Source: Streptomyces abyssalis (lineage in GTDB: Bacteria > Actinomycetota > Actinomycetes > Streptomycetales > Streptomycetaceae). From it: a stretch of DNA of 64,000 bases. The stretch lies in NCBI RefSeq assembly GCF_001751365.1, contig NZ_LJGT01000041.1, forward strand, positions 490,208 through 554,207. Reading direction: 5' to 3'. Positions 1 through 8,200 of this stretch are shown piece after piece; within the stretch, counting starts at the first letter, position 1, and each line of letters begins with the position of its first letter. The notes beneath the pieces are model-generated. The model had not been told where the DNA came from. It did not search any database and worked only from the letters and a program-made list of their open reading frames with translations. The position numbers and the translations under genes are program-made.

Positions 1-314
1 TCGTCACGACGTTGGTGCTCGCCAACCGGGCGGGCGGCACGCTCGTGGCGTCGCTGCGCAACCTCACCGACACCCTCGAGGAGCGCAAGGAGACCCGCCG
101 CGAGGTACGCACCATGCTCGCCGAAGTGAACGCGACGGCCTTCACCGTGCCCGTACTGGGCCTGGGCGCGATGCTGATGATGAACTCGATGATGCCCGGC
201 GCCCTCGCCCGCGTCACCGGCTCGGCGATCGGTCAGCTCGCGATCATAGGAGCCGTCGGCCTTTTCGCCGCCGGCTTCTTCGTCATCCGCCGCCTCGGCA
301 AGATCGAGATCTGA
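1..314 (+). CDS. TadB-like type II/IV secretion membrane protein (5' partial)
   Basis: This is the C-terminal part of an integral membrane platform protein of a tad (tight adherence) pilus or secretion system. The reading frame is open from base 3, so the true start lies upstream of the window. The visible ~103 residues hold a basic charged stretch (EERKETRREV) followed by two hydrophobic segments near the C-terminus, the usual end of T2SSF-family TadB proteins. The stop at 312-314 is followed 10 bases later by the start of tadC, so the two are clearly co-transcribed. The assignment rests mostly on the hydrophobic pattern and on the neighbouring TadC, Flp and TadE/G-like genes. Confidence 0.8.
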   Translation, partial: VTTLVLANRAGGTLVASLRNLTDTLEERKETRREVRTMLAEVNATAFTVPVLGLGAMLMMNSMMPGALARVTGSAIGQLAIIGAVGLFAAGFFVIRRLGKIEI

Positions 315-324
315 GGAGGAGACC

Positions 325-1224
325 GTGAGCGCCTTCCTGCCCTTCCTCCTCGCCGCCGTCGCCGGCCTCGCCGTGTACGGGGCCATCGCGGGCATCCGCA
401 TGTACCGCGCCGACATCGAGCTGCCCAGCGACCTCGCCGTCGCGCTGGAGGTCGGCGCGACGCGAACGACCGCACGCGAGGCGGCAGTCGACCGCCTCGG
501 CATGCCCCTGGCGCCGCTCGTGCTGCGTCTGATGGGCGAGGAGCGCGTCAACGCCAAGCGCAAGAAGATCGACCGGGCCGGCAACCCGGGAGGCCTGACC
601 ATCCACCGTTACGCCGCACGGCGCGCGGCGTACGGAGTCTTCGGCGTCGTCATGGCGATCGTCGGACTGGCCGCCGACAGCTGGCTGTTCGCGTTCATCG
701 TGCTGGCCTTCGGCTTCACCGCCGCGGAGCTCGGCATCCGGCAGGCCGTCCGCGACCGCAAGCGTGTCATCGAGCGCACCCTGCCGGACTTCCTCGACGT
801 CCTGGCCGTCGTCGTCTCCGCGGGTCTCAGCTTCCGGCAGGCGATGGAGCGTGTCGCCGAGCACTACGAGGGGCCGTGGGCCGACGAACTGCGCATCACG
901 CTGCGGCAGATGGACCTGGGCGTCAGCCGCCGTGCGGCTTTCGACGAGCTGCGCAGGCGCAACGAGAGCGACCAGGTCGACCAGTTCGTCACCGCCCTCC
1001 AGCAGGGCGAGGAACTCGGCGCGCCCATCGCGGACACGCTCATCCAGATCGCCACGGACATGCGGCGTACGGACGCGCAGAACGCCCGCCGCCAGGCGGC
1101 CAAGACCGTGCCCAAGGCGACGATGACGACCATCGCCTTCCTGCTGCCGGGGACACTGCTGCTGATCGTCGCGACCTTCGTACTCGGCTCGGACACCGAC
1201 TTCGGTTCCGTACTGAACGGGTGA
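325..1224 (+). CDS. TadC-like type II secretion system F family protein
   Basis: A 299-aa membrane protein, the second inner-membrane platform subunit of the tad system, which with TadB is thought to couple the assembly ATPase to Flp pilin extrusion. It starts at GTG 325 with GAGGAG seven bases upstream. It has an N-terminal membrane segment (about residues 5-25), a pair of segments around 95-135, and a T2SSF domain from about 150 to 280 (LPDFLDVLAVVVSAGLS ... QGEELGAPIADTL), ending in a last hydrophobic segment. It follows TadB directly and is followed after a ~295-base gap by the pilin gene. Confidence 0.88.
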   Translation: MSAFLPFLLAAVAGLAVYGAIAGIRMYRADIELPSDLAVALEVGATRTTAREAAVDRLGMPLAPLVLRLMGEERVNAKRKKIDRAGNPGGLTIHRYAARRAAYGVFGVVMAIVGLAADSWLFAFIVLAFGFTAAELGIRQAVRDRKRVIERTLPDFLDVLAVVVSAGLSFRQAMERVAEHYEGPWADELRITLRQMDLGVSRRAAFDELRRRNESDQVDQFVTALQQGEELGAPIADTLIQIATDMRRTDAQNARRQAAKTVPKATMTTIAFLLPGTLLLIVATFVLGSDTDFGSVLNG

Positions 1225-1519
1225 CGGGATGAAAGCCGAACTCCCGGTTCTCACAACGGATTCCGCCAAACTCCGCCCGCGTTCCGCCGACCCCTTCGAC
1301 GGGGGCGGCCGATGTGGCACAGTCTGCATCCGGACAACAACGGTGGGCGACGCAGCGGAAGGGAAGCCGGAATGACTGGTCGTCGGCTCGTCACCGCCCT
1401 TTCCGGCTGCCGCGCCGCGGCAGCCCGTTTCACAGGCACCAGGACGGTGCAGAACTACAGCAGACGGGCCGGGGGCCTGCCGTCGCGCCCCAACTCGGCC
1501 ATCAGCGAAGGAGATCGTG
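1225..1519 (+). other. intergenic region upstream of the Flp-like pilin gene
   Basis: I see no gene in these ~295 bases. They separate tadC from the small pilin gene and presumably carry a separate promoter for the pilin and downstream genes. A GAAGGAG ribosome-binding site at 1507-1513 belongs to the pilin start at 1520. I could not identify a convincing -35/-10 pair. Confidence 0.4.
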
Positions 1520-1723
1520 ATGTCGAAGGCCATGCACCGGTGGCGCCACCGCGTCGCGGAGCGTTTGCGCGGCCGCTGGTCGGACAGCGGCGCCGGAGCG
1601 ATCGAATACGCGGGCATCGTGATCATCGTCGCCGGGATCATCCTGGCGGTCCGGGGGCTCGGGCTGGACACCGCGATCTCCGGGGGGATCGCGAAGGCGG
1701 TCAACAGCATCCTGGGTGGCTGA
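1520..1723 (+). CDS. Flp-like small pilin / DUF4244-type protein
   Basis: A 67-aa protein with a basic N-terminus, the sequence SDSGAGAIEYAGIVIIVAG and one long hydrophobic helix, the layout of Flp-type prepilins (short leader, glycine/alanine cleavage region, glutamate at about +5, then a hydrophobic stretch). ATG 1520 is chosen over GTG 1517 because GAAGGAG sits at 1507-1513. In tad systems this is the structural pilin, processed by a TadV-type peptidase. The stop at 1721-1723 is 35 bases before the next gene. Function comes from size, prepilin pattern and neighbours. Confidence 0.8.
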   Translation: MSKAMHRWRHRVAERLRGRWSDSGAGAIEYAGIVIIVAGIILAVRGLGLDTAISGGIAKAVNSILGG

Positions 1724-1758
1724 GGAGACGGCTCGGGCACCGGGACGAGGGGGCTACG

Positions 1759-2310
1759 GTGATCCTCTACGGAGCCGTGATCACAGGCCTGCTCTTCCTC
1801 GCCTTCGCCTTCTTCGCCGTCGCCCAGGCGGGGACCGTACGCAACGGGGGGCAGTCGGCCGCGGACGCGGCAGCGCTCGCCGCCGCCCAGGACGACCGGG
1901 ACGAGCTCTTCGAGGACTTCCTCGACGCGATTCTCGAGGGCAAGAGCCTGGAGGACATCCTCGACGGTCTCGGGTCGCTCTTCGGTGACGGCTGCGGCGA
2001 GGCCGAGTACTTCGCGGACCGCAACCGCTCGGACGTCCTCAGCTGTGACGGGGTCAGCGAGGACGGGCACAACGGCTACACGGTGAAAGTCCGCACCCGC
2101 TTCGACACCGGGGACACGGTGGTCCCCGGCGCGGACAACAAGAAGGCCGAGGCCAGTGCCACCGCCGTCATCAAACCCCGGTGCGAGCTCGTCGAAGACG
2201 GCAAGCTGATCGAAATCACCTGTGACGGCGAGGACTTGACGATCGACCCGGACGACATCGACCTCGATCTGGAACCGTCGGACCTCTTCTCGGTGGTGCT
2301 GGTCGACTGA
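1759..2310 (+). CDS. TadE/TadG-like pilus assembly protein
   Basis: A 183-aa protein with an N-terminal membrane helix (LYGAVITGLLFLAFAFFAVAQ) followed by GGQSAADAAALAAAQD, the alanine-rich signature of Tad/TadG-related minor pilin-like proteins; the rest is acidic and extracellular. GTG 1759 is chosen because GAGGGGG lies five bases upstream. The open frame extends far upstream, but that part overlaps the pilin gene and has no good start. The DEGATV just upstream resembles what often begins such proteins, so a non-canonical earlier start is possible. The stop overlaps the ATG at 2310 of the next frame, indicating coupling. Confidence 0.78.
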   Translation: MILYGAVITGLLFLAFAFFAVAQAGTVRNGGQSAADAAALAAAQDDRDELFEDFLDAILEGKSLEDILDGLGSLFGDGCGEAEYFADRNRSDVLSCDGVSEDGHNGYTVKVRTRFDTGDTVVPGADNKKAEASATAVIKPRCELVEDGKLIEITCDGEDLTIDPDDIDLDLEPSDLFSVVLVD

Positions 2311-2342
2311 TGAGCGGACGACGAACAGGGGACGAGCTATCC

Positions 2343-2933
2343 ATGACCATTCGGCGCGCCATGAGAGCCCGCAGAGGGACGACTGCGGCGGCGATCACCA
2401 CCGGCCTGGTGCTTGCCGTGGCCGGCTGCAGCGGCGGTGACGGCGGCGGGGACGAGGGCAAGAACTCGGGCGACGCCTCCCAGAGCGAAGACAGCGGTGA
2501 CACGGGCGCCGGCGCGGAAGAGACGAACGAAGTGCTGGCGCAGGTCAAGGGCGGCAAGGGCGGAAACTTCACCCTGACCATCAACTCCGCGAAGCGCGAC
2601 GACTCCGGATTCACCACCATCAAGGGGAAGTTGAAGAACGAGGGCCCTTCGGTCGTCGTCCTGCCGGGATGGGCCAGCGAGGAGTCCGAACTCAAGAACA
2701 ACGGCCTTTCGATGGCCGGGGCGACGATGGTCGACAAGAAGGGCAAGAAGCGCTACTTCATCCTCCGGGACACCAACGGGCACTGCCTCTGCACCAGATT
2801 CACGGGCGGCCTGGACCAGGGCGAGACATCCGAATGGTTCGCTCAGTTCCCCGCTCCGCCCGCGTCGACGGCCTCGGTCGACTTCCAGGTGGCGGACATG
2901 CCGAGCGCGACCGTGAAGCTGTCAGGTGAGTGA
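2343..2933 (+). CDS. putative lipoprotein in the tad locus
   Basis: A 196-aa secreted lipoprotein. From ATG 2343 the N-terminus is a classic lipoprotein signal: arginine-rich start, hydrophobic core, lipobox LAVAGC with Cys29, then a Gly/Asp/Ser-rich linker. The in-frame ATG 2310 would add 11 residues and overlaps the previous stop (TGATG), so translational coupling from 2310 is an alternative. The remaining ~140 residues look like a beta-rich extracellular domain (GNFTLTINSAKRDDSGFTTIKGKLKN) of unknown function, with two cysteines (HCLCTRF). Its position between a Tad protein and an OmpA-domain protein suggests a cell-envelope role for the pilus system. Confidence 0.75.
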   Translation: MTIRRAMRARRGTTAAAITTGLVLAVAGCSGGDGGGDEGKNSGDASQSEDSGDTGAGAEETNEVLAQVKGGKGGNFTLTINSAKRDDSGFTTIKGKLKNEGPSVVVLPGWASEESELKNNGLSMAGATMVDKKGKKRYFILRDTNGHCLCTRFTGGLDQGETSEWFAQFPAPPASTASVDFQVADMPSATVKLSGE

Positions 2934-2937
2934 CGAG

Positions 2938-3690
2938 ATGAAGCTGCCCGCGGGCCACTTGCTGCGCACCGTCCTGTGCACATCCGCCTCCGCCGTGCTG
3001 CTGACGGCACTCAGCGCCTCCGGCGCCCGGGCGGACGACCCCACGCCGGAACCCACGGTCAAGGTTCCCAGCGGCCCGACATCCCTCCCCGGCGCCGACG
3101 ACCCCACGACCATCCCCACCACCGCCCCCTCCCTTCCCGGCGAGGGCGGCGCGCCCGCACCGGACTACAGCGAACCCCCGGACAACATCGGGGACTCCAA
3201 GCCGCCGGTGAAGATCGACGCGCAGGCGGCGGGGCTGAAGCTGGCGGACGGTGCGAAGCTCGCTCCGTCCAAGGTGCTGGACATCAAGTTCGTCACCGAG
3301 GACCTGAGCGGTGAGGAACGCCGCGAAGACAGCACGGAGAAGACGAAGTTCACCCTCCAGGCGGAGGTCCTCTTCCCGAAGGACAGCGCGAAGCTCGACG
3401 GCAGCGCGCAGACCCGTATCGCGGAAATCGCCGACGAGGTCGGCTCGCAGAAGGCGCAGGAGATCAACGTCTTCGGCTTCACCGACGACCTCGGCTCCTA
3501 CGAGCACGGGAAGACGCTCTCCAGGAAGCGCGCCGACGCCGTACAGAAGGCGCTGGCAGAGGAGTTGGACTCGACGGTCACCTTCAACGTGCGCGGCTAC
3601 AGCGAGGACTATCCGATCGCGGACAACAAGTCCGAGGAGGGCCGCAAGAAGAACCGCCGGGTCGAGGTGTCCTTCCCCCGTCAGGACTGA
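2938..3690 (+). CDS. OmpA-family (peptidoglycan-binding) secreted protein
   Basis: A 250-aa exported protein with a signal peptide (residues 1 to ~33, ending SGARA), a Pro/Thr-rich linker, and a C-terminal OmpA domain at about 135-248. The domain shows NVFGFTDDLGSYEHGKTLS...RADAVQKAL and GRKKNRRVEVSF, the diaminopimelate-binding pattern. ATG 2938 is preferred over GTG 2926 because AGGTGAG lies seven bases upstream and the signal peptide then starts cleanly. The gene starts five bases after the lipoprotein stop. In this Gram-positive context it probably anchors the tad apparatus to the wall (inference). Confidence 0.85.
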   Translation: MKLPAGHLLRTVLCTSASAVLLTALSASGARADDPTPEPTVKVPSGPTSLPGADDPTTIPTTAPSLPGEGGAPAPDYSEPPDNIGDSKPPVKIDAQAAGLKLADGAKLAPSKVLDIKFVTEDLSGEERREDSTEKTKFTLQAEVLFPKDSAKLDGSAQTRIAEIADEVGSQKAQEINVFGFTDDLGSYEHGKTLSRKRADAVQKALAEELDSTVTFNVRGYSEDYPIADNKSEEGRKKNRRVEVSFPRQD

Positions 3691-3726
3691 CAGCCGCCGG
3701 GGCTGACCTCCGCCAGGACTGACGAA

Positions 3727-3756
3727 GGGCGGGCACGGCGTTCAGCCGGCCCGCCC
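3727..3756. terminator. hairpin terminator after the tad operon
   Basis: GGGCGGGC (3727-3734) and GCCCGCCC (3749-3756) form a perfect 8-bp stem with a 14-base loop. It lies between the OmpA gene (+) and the small convergent gene (-), so it could serve both strands. No U-tract is present, as is common in this GC range. Confidence 0.5.
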
Positions 3757-3785
3757 GATCGAGCGAGTTGCGAGATGCGTGAGGC

Positions 3786-3965
3786 TCAGGCCGCCCGTGT
3801 GACAGCTGCCTGCACGGCGTGCTTCCAGTCCGTACGCAGACGGTCAAGCTCGGCGAGATCCGCCTGCGACCAGATCGTACGGCCCGCCACATACTGACGG
3901 ATGGCCTCGTTGGCGTCGGCGATGGTCTGCCCGCCGGAGACCGGCGGCTGGGAGGTCGAGGACAT
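3786..3965 (-). CDS. small conserved-looking protein of unknown function (59 aa)
   Basis: A 59-aa protein beginning MSSTSQPPVSGG and continuing with TIADANEAIRQYVAGRTI and an amphipathic C-terminal helix (LAELDRLRTDWKHAVQAAV). I do not recognise a family; the predicted fold is mostly helical and soluble. Third-codon positions are overwhelmingly G/C, as expected for a real gene. No ribosome-binding site precedes the ATG, but TAATCT sits six bases upstream in the right orientation, which would give a leaderless transcript. It converges with the tad operon. Confidence 0.6.
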   Translation of the reverse strand: MSSTSQPPVSGGQTIADANEAIRQYVAGRTIWSQADLAELDRLRTDWKHAVQAAVTRAA

Positions 3966-4284
3966 GTGTCCAGATTAGGGCCTGGCACTGACAGCTAACG
4001 GCCGAATAGCGGGCGATTTAGGTCACGTGACGCCGGCTCAGCTCATGTAAACCTCTCAAGGGCCGACTGTCCCCAGCCTTCCCCACTCCGCCCGTGCCGG
4101 CTCTGACCGGCGCCTTCGTCCCATGAGCACGGGCCGCACCACCGTCCGCACGCGCGGGCCTCGCCGCAGGCGCCCGCACGGGCAGTGACCCATGCCTCAC
4201 AGAACGGGTGTCCTGCAGGTGTGTCCGTGACCGTGTGTACGGTTCTGGGTACTGCCGGACGTATGGGACGGGGGAGTTGTACGG
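3966..4284 (+). other. intergenic region with divergent promoters
   Basis: About 320 bases without a gene separate the small minus-strand gene from the toxin cassette. It contains the probable leaderless promoter of the small gene, a GTCACGTGAC palindrome near 4022-4031, and the ribosome-binding site GGGGGAG (4270-4276) of the next gene. I see nothing else supportable. Confidence 0.4.
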
Positions 4285-4716
4285 ATGTCGGGGGGAACGG
4301 CAGCGGACGGCCGGGTGGACCACGTACGGGACGAAGCGGCGGCGATGGTGGGGGAGTTCCGTCGCCGCCTCGTTCTGGTGCCCCTGCACGACGGCGGGCT
4401 GATGTCGGCGGAGCTGGGCGGTCTGCGCTGGATATACGCGTTCACTTCGCAGGAGGCCCTGGCCGCGTTCGCCCGCGGACGGGGTGTGGGCGGCGATTGG
4501 GAGTTCCGGACGCTCTACGGGGCGCGGCTGCTGGACGAGGTGATCCCGTCCCTGGACTTCTGGTGCGGTGTCGCACTCGACGTGGGCAGCGAAGGCGGGG
4601 AGTTGCTGCCGCCGGTGCGGGGGATCGTGCCGGAGCGAGCCGCCGTGGAAGCGGCGATGGGGGAGCCCGCGACAGGGTCTGCCGCGGTCGTGCCGGGAGA
4701 GGGGGCTGAGGCATGA
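4285..4716 (+). CDS. SseB-like protein, first gene of the Rhs toxin cassette
   Basis: A 143-aa soluble protein starting at ATG 4285 with GGGGGAG eight bases upstream. The segment LVLVPLHDGGLMSAELGGLRWIYAFTS followed by an acidic/hydrophobic C-terminal half resembles the SseB N-terminal domain, found in small accessory proteins of actinobacterial secretion and toxin loci. Its ATG-TGA overlap with the next gene at 4713-4716 indicates tight coupling with the WXG-like gene and then the Rhs gene. A chaperone or adaptor role for the large effector is inferred from position only. Confidence 0.65.
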   Translation: MSGGTAADGRVDHVRDEAAAMVGEFRRRLVLVPLHDGGLMSAELGGLRWIYAFTSQEALAAFARGRGVGGDWEFRTLYGARLLDEVIPSLDFWCGVALDVGSEGGELLPPVRGIVPERAAVEAAMGEPATGSAAVVPGEGAEA

Positions 4717-5282
4717 GCGGGGGTTACGAGTTCGACCCGGAGGCGGCGAAGCGCGTCGAGAAGGGTCTGAAGGACGCCATCGCCGAGTTCGAAGAGGTCG
4801 GGTACTTCTCGATCACCAGCCAGCAGGGTCAGGGCTTCTCCAGCATGTCGATGACCGGGCTGGCGATGGGGGACGCCCAACTGGCCTCCGCTTTCGGAGA
4901 CTTCTGCGACCGCTGGGGCTGGGCGGTGAAGGAGAAGATCCACGACGCGAACCAGATGGCCCTCGGGCTGGGCCTGAACGCCGGGCTGTACCACGAGCAG
5001 GAGGAGTACGTCGTCGGCAGCCTGAAGGAACTGACGGCGGCAGCGACGGCGAACAACCCGGCAGACGCCTCGGCGGCGGCCGAGGGTGCCGCCGGCAAGT
5101 CGTGGGAGCAGATTCAGAGGGACTCCGCGCAGAAGGCCGTCGAGGACAAGCCCGTGGACTACTCGCTGCCCGACTTCGACGAGATGGGCGACCAGTGGAA
5201 GCAGGTTGGCGACGACGGCGGCGGTGACGCCCAGGGTGGCGGCGACGCCGGGCAGCAGCAGGGCAACGGGGGCAGGAACTGA
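4713..5282 (+). CDS. WXG100/ESX-like helical protein of the toxin cassette
   Basis: A 189-aa protein, mostly predicted helical in residues 1-120 (EAAKRVEKGLKDAIAEFEEV ... FGDFCDRWGWAVKEKIHDANQMA), with a low-complexity Gly/Asp/Gln C-terminus. Size, helical layout and a central WGW resemble ESX-type (type VII secretion) substrate or partner proteins, but there is no textbook WxG at a central turn, so this is only a class-level call. Its start overlaps the preceding stop by four bases and its stop overlaps the ATG of the Rhs gene at 5282, so the three are a coupled unit. A partner role in exporting the Rhs protein is inferred. Confidence 0.6.
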   Translation: MSGGYEFDPEAAKRVEKGLKDAIAEFEEVGYFSITSQQGQGFSSMSMTGLAMGDAQLASAFGDFCDRWGWAVKEKIHDANQMALGLGLNAGLYHEQEEYVVGSLKELTAAATANNPADASAAAEGAAGKSWEQIQRDSAQKAVEDKPVDYSLPDFDEMGDQWKQVGDDGGGDAQGGGDAGQQQGNGGRN

Positions 5283-8200
5283 TGGGGGACTGGATCGGCA
5301 GCGCCGGCGAGGCGATCGGCGACGGTGTCGAGTGGGCCGGAAACAAGGCCGCGGACGGCCTGGAGCAGATGGGCGGCGGCGCCGTCTCGGAGGCGATCCG
5401 CGACGGGAGCGAGTGGACCGCCGACCGTCTGGGCGCCGAGGTCTCCGAGCGCGAGCTGGGCACGACCGAGGACCCCAAGGAGCTGATTCACGGCGAGGTC
5501 AAGGAGCTGACCGAGACAGCCGAGCATCTGCGGGACTTCTTCCGCGCGTTCGAACGGATGGGCACCGGCATGCGGGGCCTGGACGCCGGCTCCTGGCGGG
5601 GCGAGGCGGGCGAGAAGTTCCGGGAGAAGTTCGAGCCGCAGCCGAAGTTCTGGATCAAGGCCGCCGATGCCTGCGAGTCCGCGGCCAAGGCTCTGGTGAC
5701 GTACGCGTCCACGGTGGAGTGGGCGCAGGACCAGGCGCGCGAGGCGATAGCCGCGTACAAGAAGGCGAAGGACACATCCGAGAAGGCAGTCACCGCCTAC
5801 AACAAGCGCGCGGACACCTGGAATCGCGTCAACGAGTCCGGAGGCGATCCGGGGCCCCGTCCCGAACCGTTCTCCGACCCGGGCAAGGAGGGAATGACGC
5901 GGGCGCAGCACCTCCTCTCGGAGGCCCGCCGCCAGCGCGACTCGGCGGCACGGGACGCGCAGCAGACGATGTCCCGGCTGGTGCGGGACGCTCCGGCCGA
6001 GCCGGGGCTGATGGACCAGCTGAAGGCCGGCGCCAGGGACGCCAACGAGGCGATGTCCTTCAACACCATGCATGCCCTCTCCGGCGCCGCGCAGGGCCTG
6101 GTGGGGACGCTTCAACTGGCCCGGACGCTCGACCCGATGAATCCGTACAACCTGACCCACCCCGGCGAGTACGCCAAGAACGTCAACGGAGTCCTGACCG
6201 GCCTTGCCGCCACCGCCGCCCACCCGGAGCGCATCGTCAGCGCCGTCAAGAACGCCAACTGGCGCGACCCGGGGGAGATAGTCGGGAAGGTCCTGGTCGA
6301 GCTGATCGGCGGCAAGGGCGCAGGCGGCGCGGTCAAGGGCGGTCTGAAGGGCGGGCTCAAGACCGGGGCCAAGCAGGGCCTGAAGGAGGGCGCCGAGCAG
6401 GGCGCACGCAAGACGGTCAAGGAGCGCCTGAAGGACCTGGGCCGGCAGCTGAACTGCAAGGTCCTGCGCAATGAGCCCGTGGACATGGCCACCGGCCGGA
6501 TGGTCCTCCAGGAGACCGACGTCTCGCTCCCCGGCTCCTTCCCGCTCGCCTTCACCCGCACCTTCGAGTCCGCGTACCGCCTCGGCGGCTGGTTCGGCGC
6601 CGCCTGGGCCTCCCCGCTCGACGAGCGCCTGGAGATCGACTCCGAGGGCGTGGTGTATGTCGCCGCCGACGGCAGCGTCCGCGCCTACCCGCATCCGGCG
6701 CCCGGCGTCCCGGTCATCCCGCGTGAGGGCCTGCCCTGGCCGCTGGACCGCGCCGTCGACGGCTCGTACACCCTCACCGATCCGGTGACGGGCCTCGTGC
6801 GCGGCTTCTCCGCCCCGGAAGACGCACCACCGGGCGGCGACGGCATCGCCCGTATCGCCGCCCTCGCCCACGACTCCGGCGGCTGGGCGTCCTTCGAGTG
6901 GGACGCGGACGCGGGCACCCCGCTGTCGGTCAGCCACTCCGGGGGTTACGAACTGACCTTCACGTGCGACGGGGAGCGTGTGACGGCCCTGCATCTGGCG
7001 GGGGCCGCAGCCGACGGCTCGGGACAGCTGCTGAAGTCGTACGACTACGACGAGGCAGGCCATCTGGTGGCTGTCGCCGACTCCACCGGAGCGGCCCTCC
7101 GCTACGGCGTGGACGAGCACGGCCGGATCGTCTCCTGGACGGACAGCAACGACCGCTCGTTCTCGTACACGTACGACCAAGAGGACCGCTGCGTCTTCCA
7201 CACCGGCGAGGCGGGCCACCTCCGCGCCACCTTCGAATACCGGCTGCCCTCGGACGTCCCCGGCCACCACGTCACCCGCGTCACCGACTCCCTCGGCCAC
7301 CGCCAGCACTTCCTCGTCGACAGCCGGCTCCGGATCGTGGCGGAGACCGACGCCAACGGGCATACCACCCGCACCACTTACGACGCCCGGCACCGCCCGC
7401 TCACCGTCACCGATCCGCTCGGCGGCACCGTCGAATACACCTATGACGACGACGGGCGGACGCTGCGGGTCGTGCTGCCGGACGGCGGCGAAGTCGCCGT
7501 CGACTACGACGAGTCGGGGCGCCCCGTCCGCAGGATTGCGGCGGACGGGGCCGAGTGGCACTACGCACGGGACGAGCGAGGTCTGGTCACCGCCGCCACG
7601 GACCCGGCCGGCGCCACGACGACGTACGGCTACGACGACCGCGGCCATCTTGCCTCGGTGACCGACGCGTCGGGCGCGACCAGCCGCGTCCGCTGCGACC
7701 GTGCGGGGCTGCCGCTGTCGGTCACGGACCCTTCCCCAGCCTCCGGCCGGGGCTCCCCCAATGGCGGCACGACCACGTATGTACGGGATGCGCTCGGGCG
7801 TCCCGTCACCCTCGCCGACCCGTCCGGCGCGACGACACGCCTTTCCTGGACGCCGGAGGGCCGCCTGGTCCGGCGCGAGGACCCGGACGGGGCCGTGGAG
7901 AGCTGGACGTATGACGGGGAGGGCAACTGCCTCACCCACACCGACGCCGTCGGCGGTGAAACCCGCTACGAATACACGCACTTCGACCTGCGCACCGCCC
8001 GGACCGACCCGGACGGCGTGCGCCACACCTTCGCCTACGACACCGAGCTGCGCCTTGTCGGGGTCACCAGTCCCCAGGGCCTGACCTGGAATTACACGTA
8101 CGACGCCGCGGGACGCCTCATCTCGGAGACGGACTTCGACGACCGCACCGTCCAGTACGGCCACGACTCGACCGGCGGCCTTGCCTTCCGCACCAACCCG

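Noticed and set aside
283..2070. A 595-codon minus-strand open frame antisense to tadC and the pilin genes
   Set aside because: It is a high-GC shadow frame of the plus-strand genes; its composition (Arg/Gly/Asp-rich, no domain) and lack of start signals show it is not coding.
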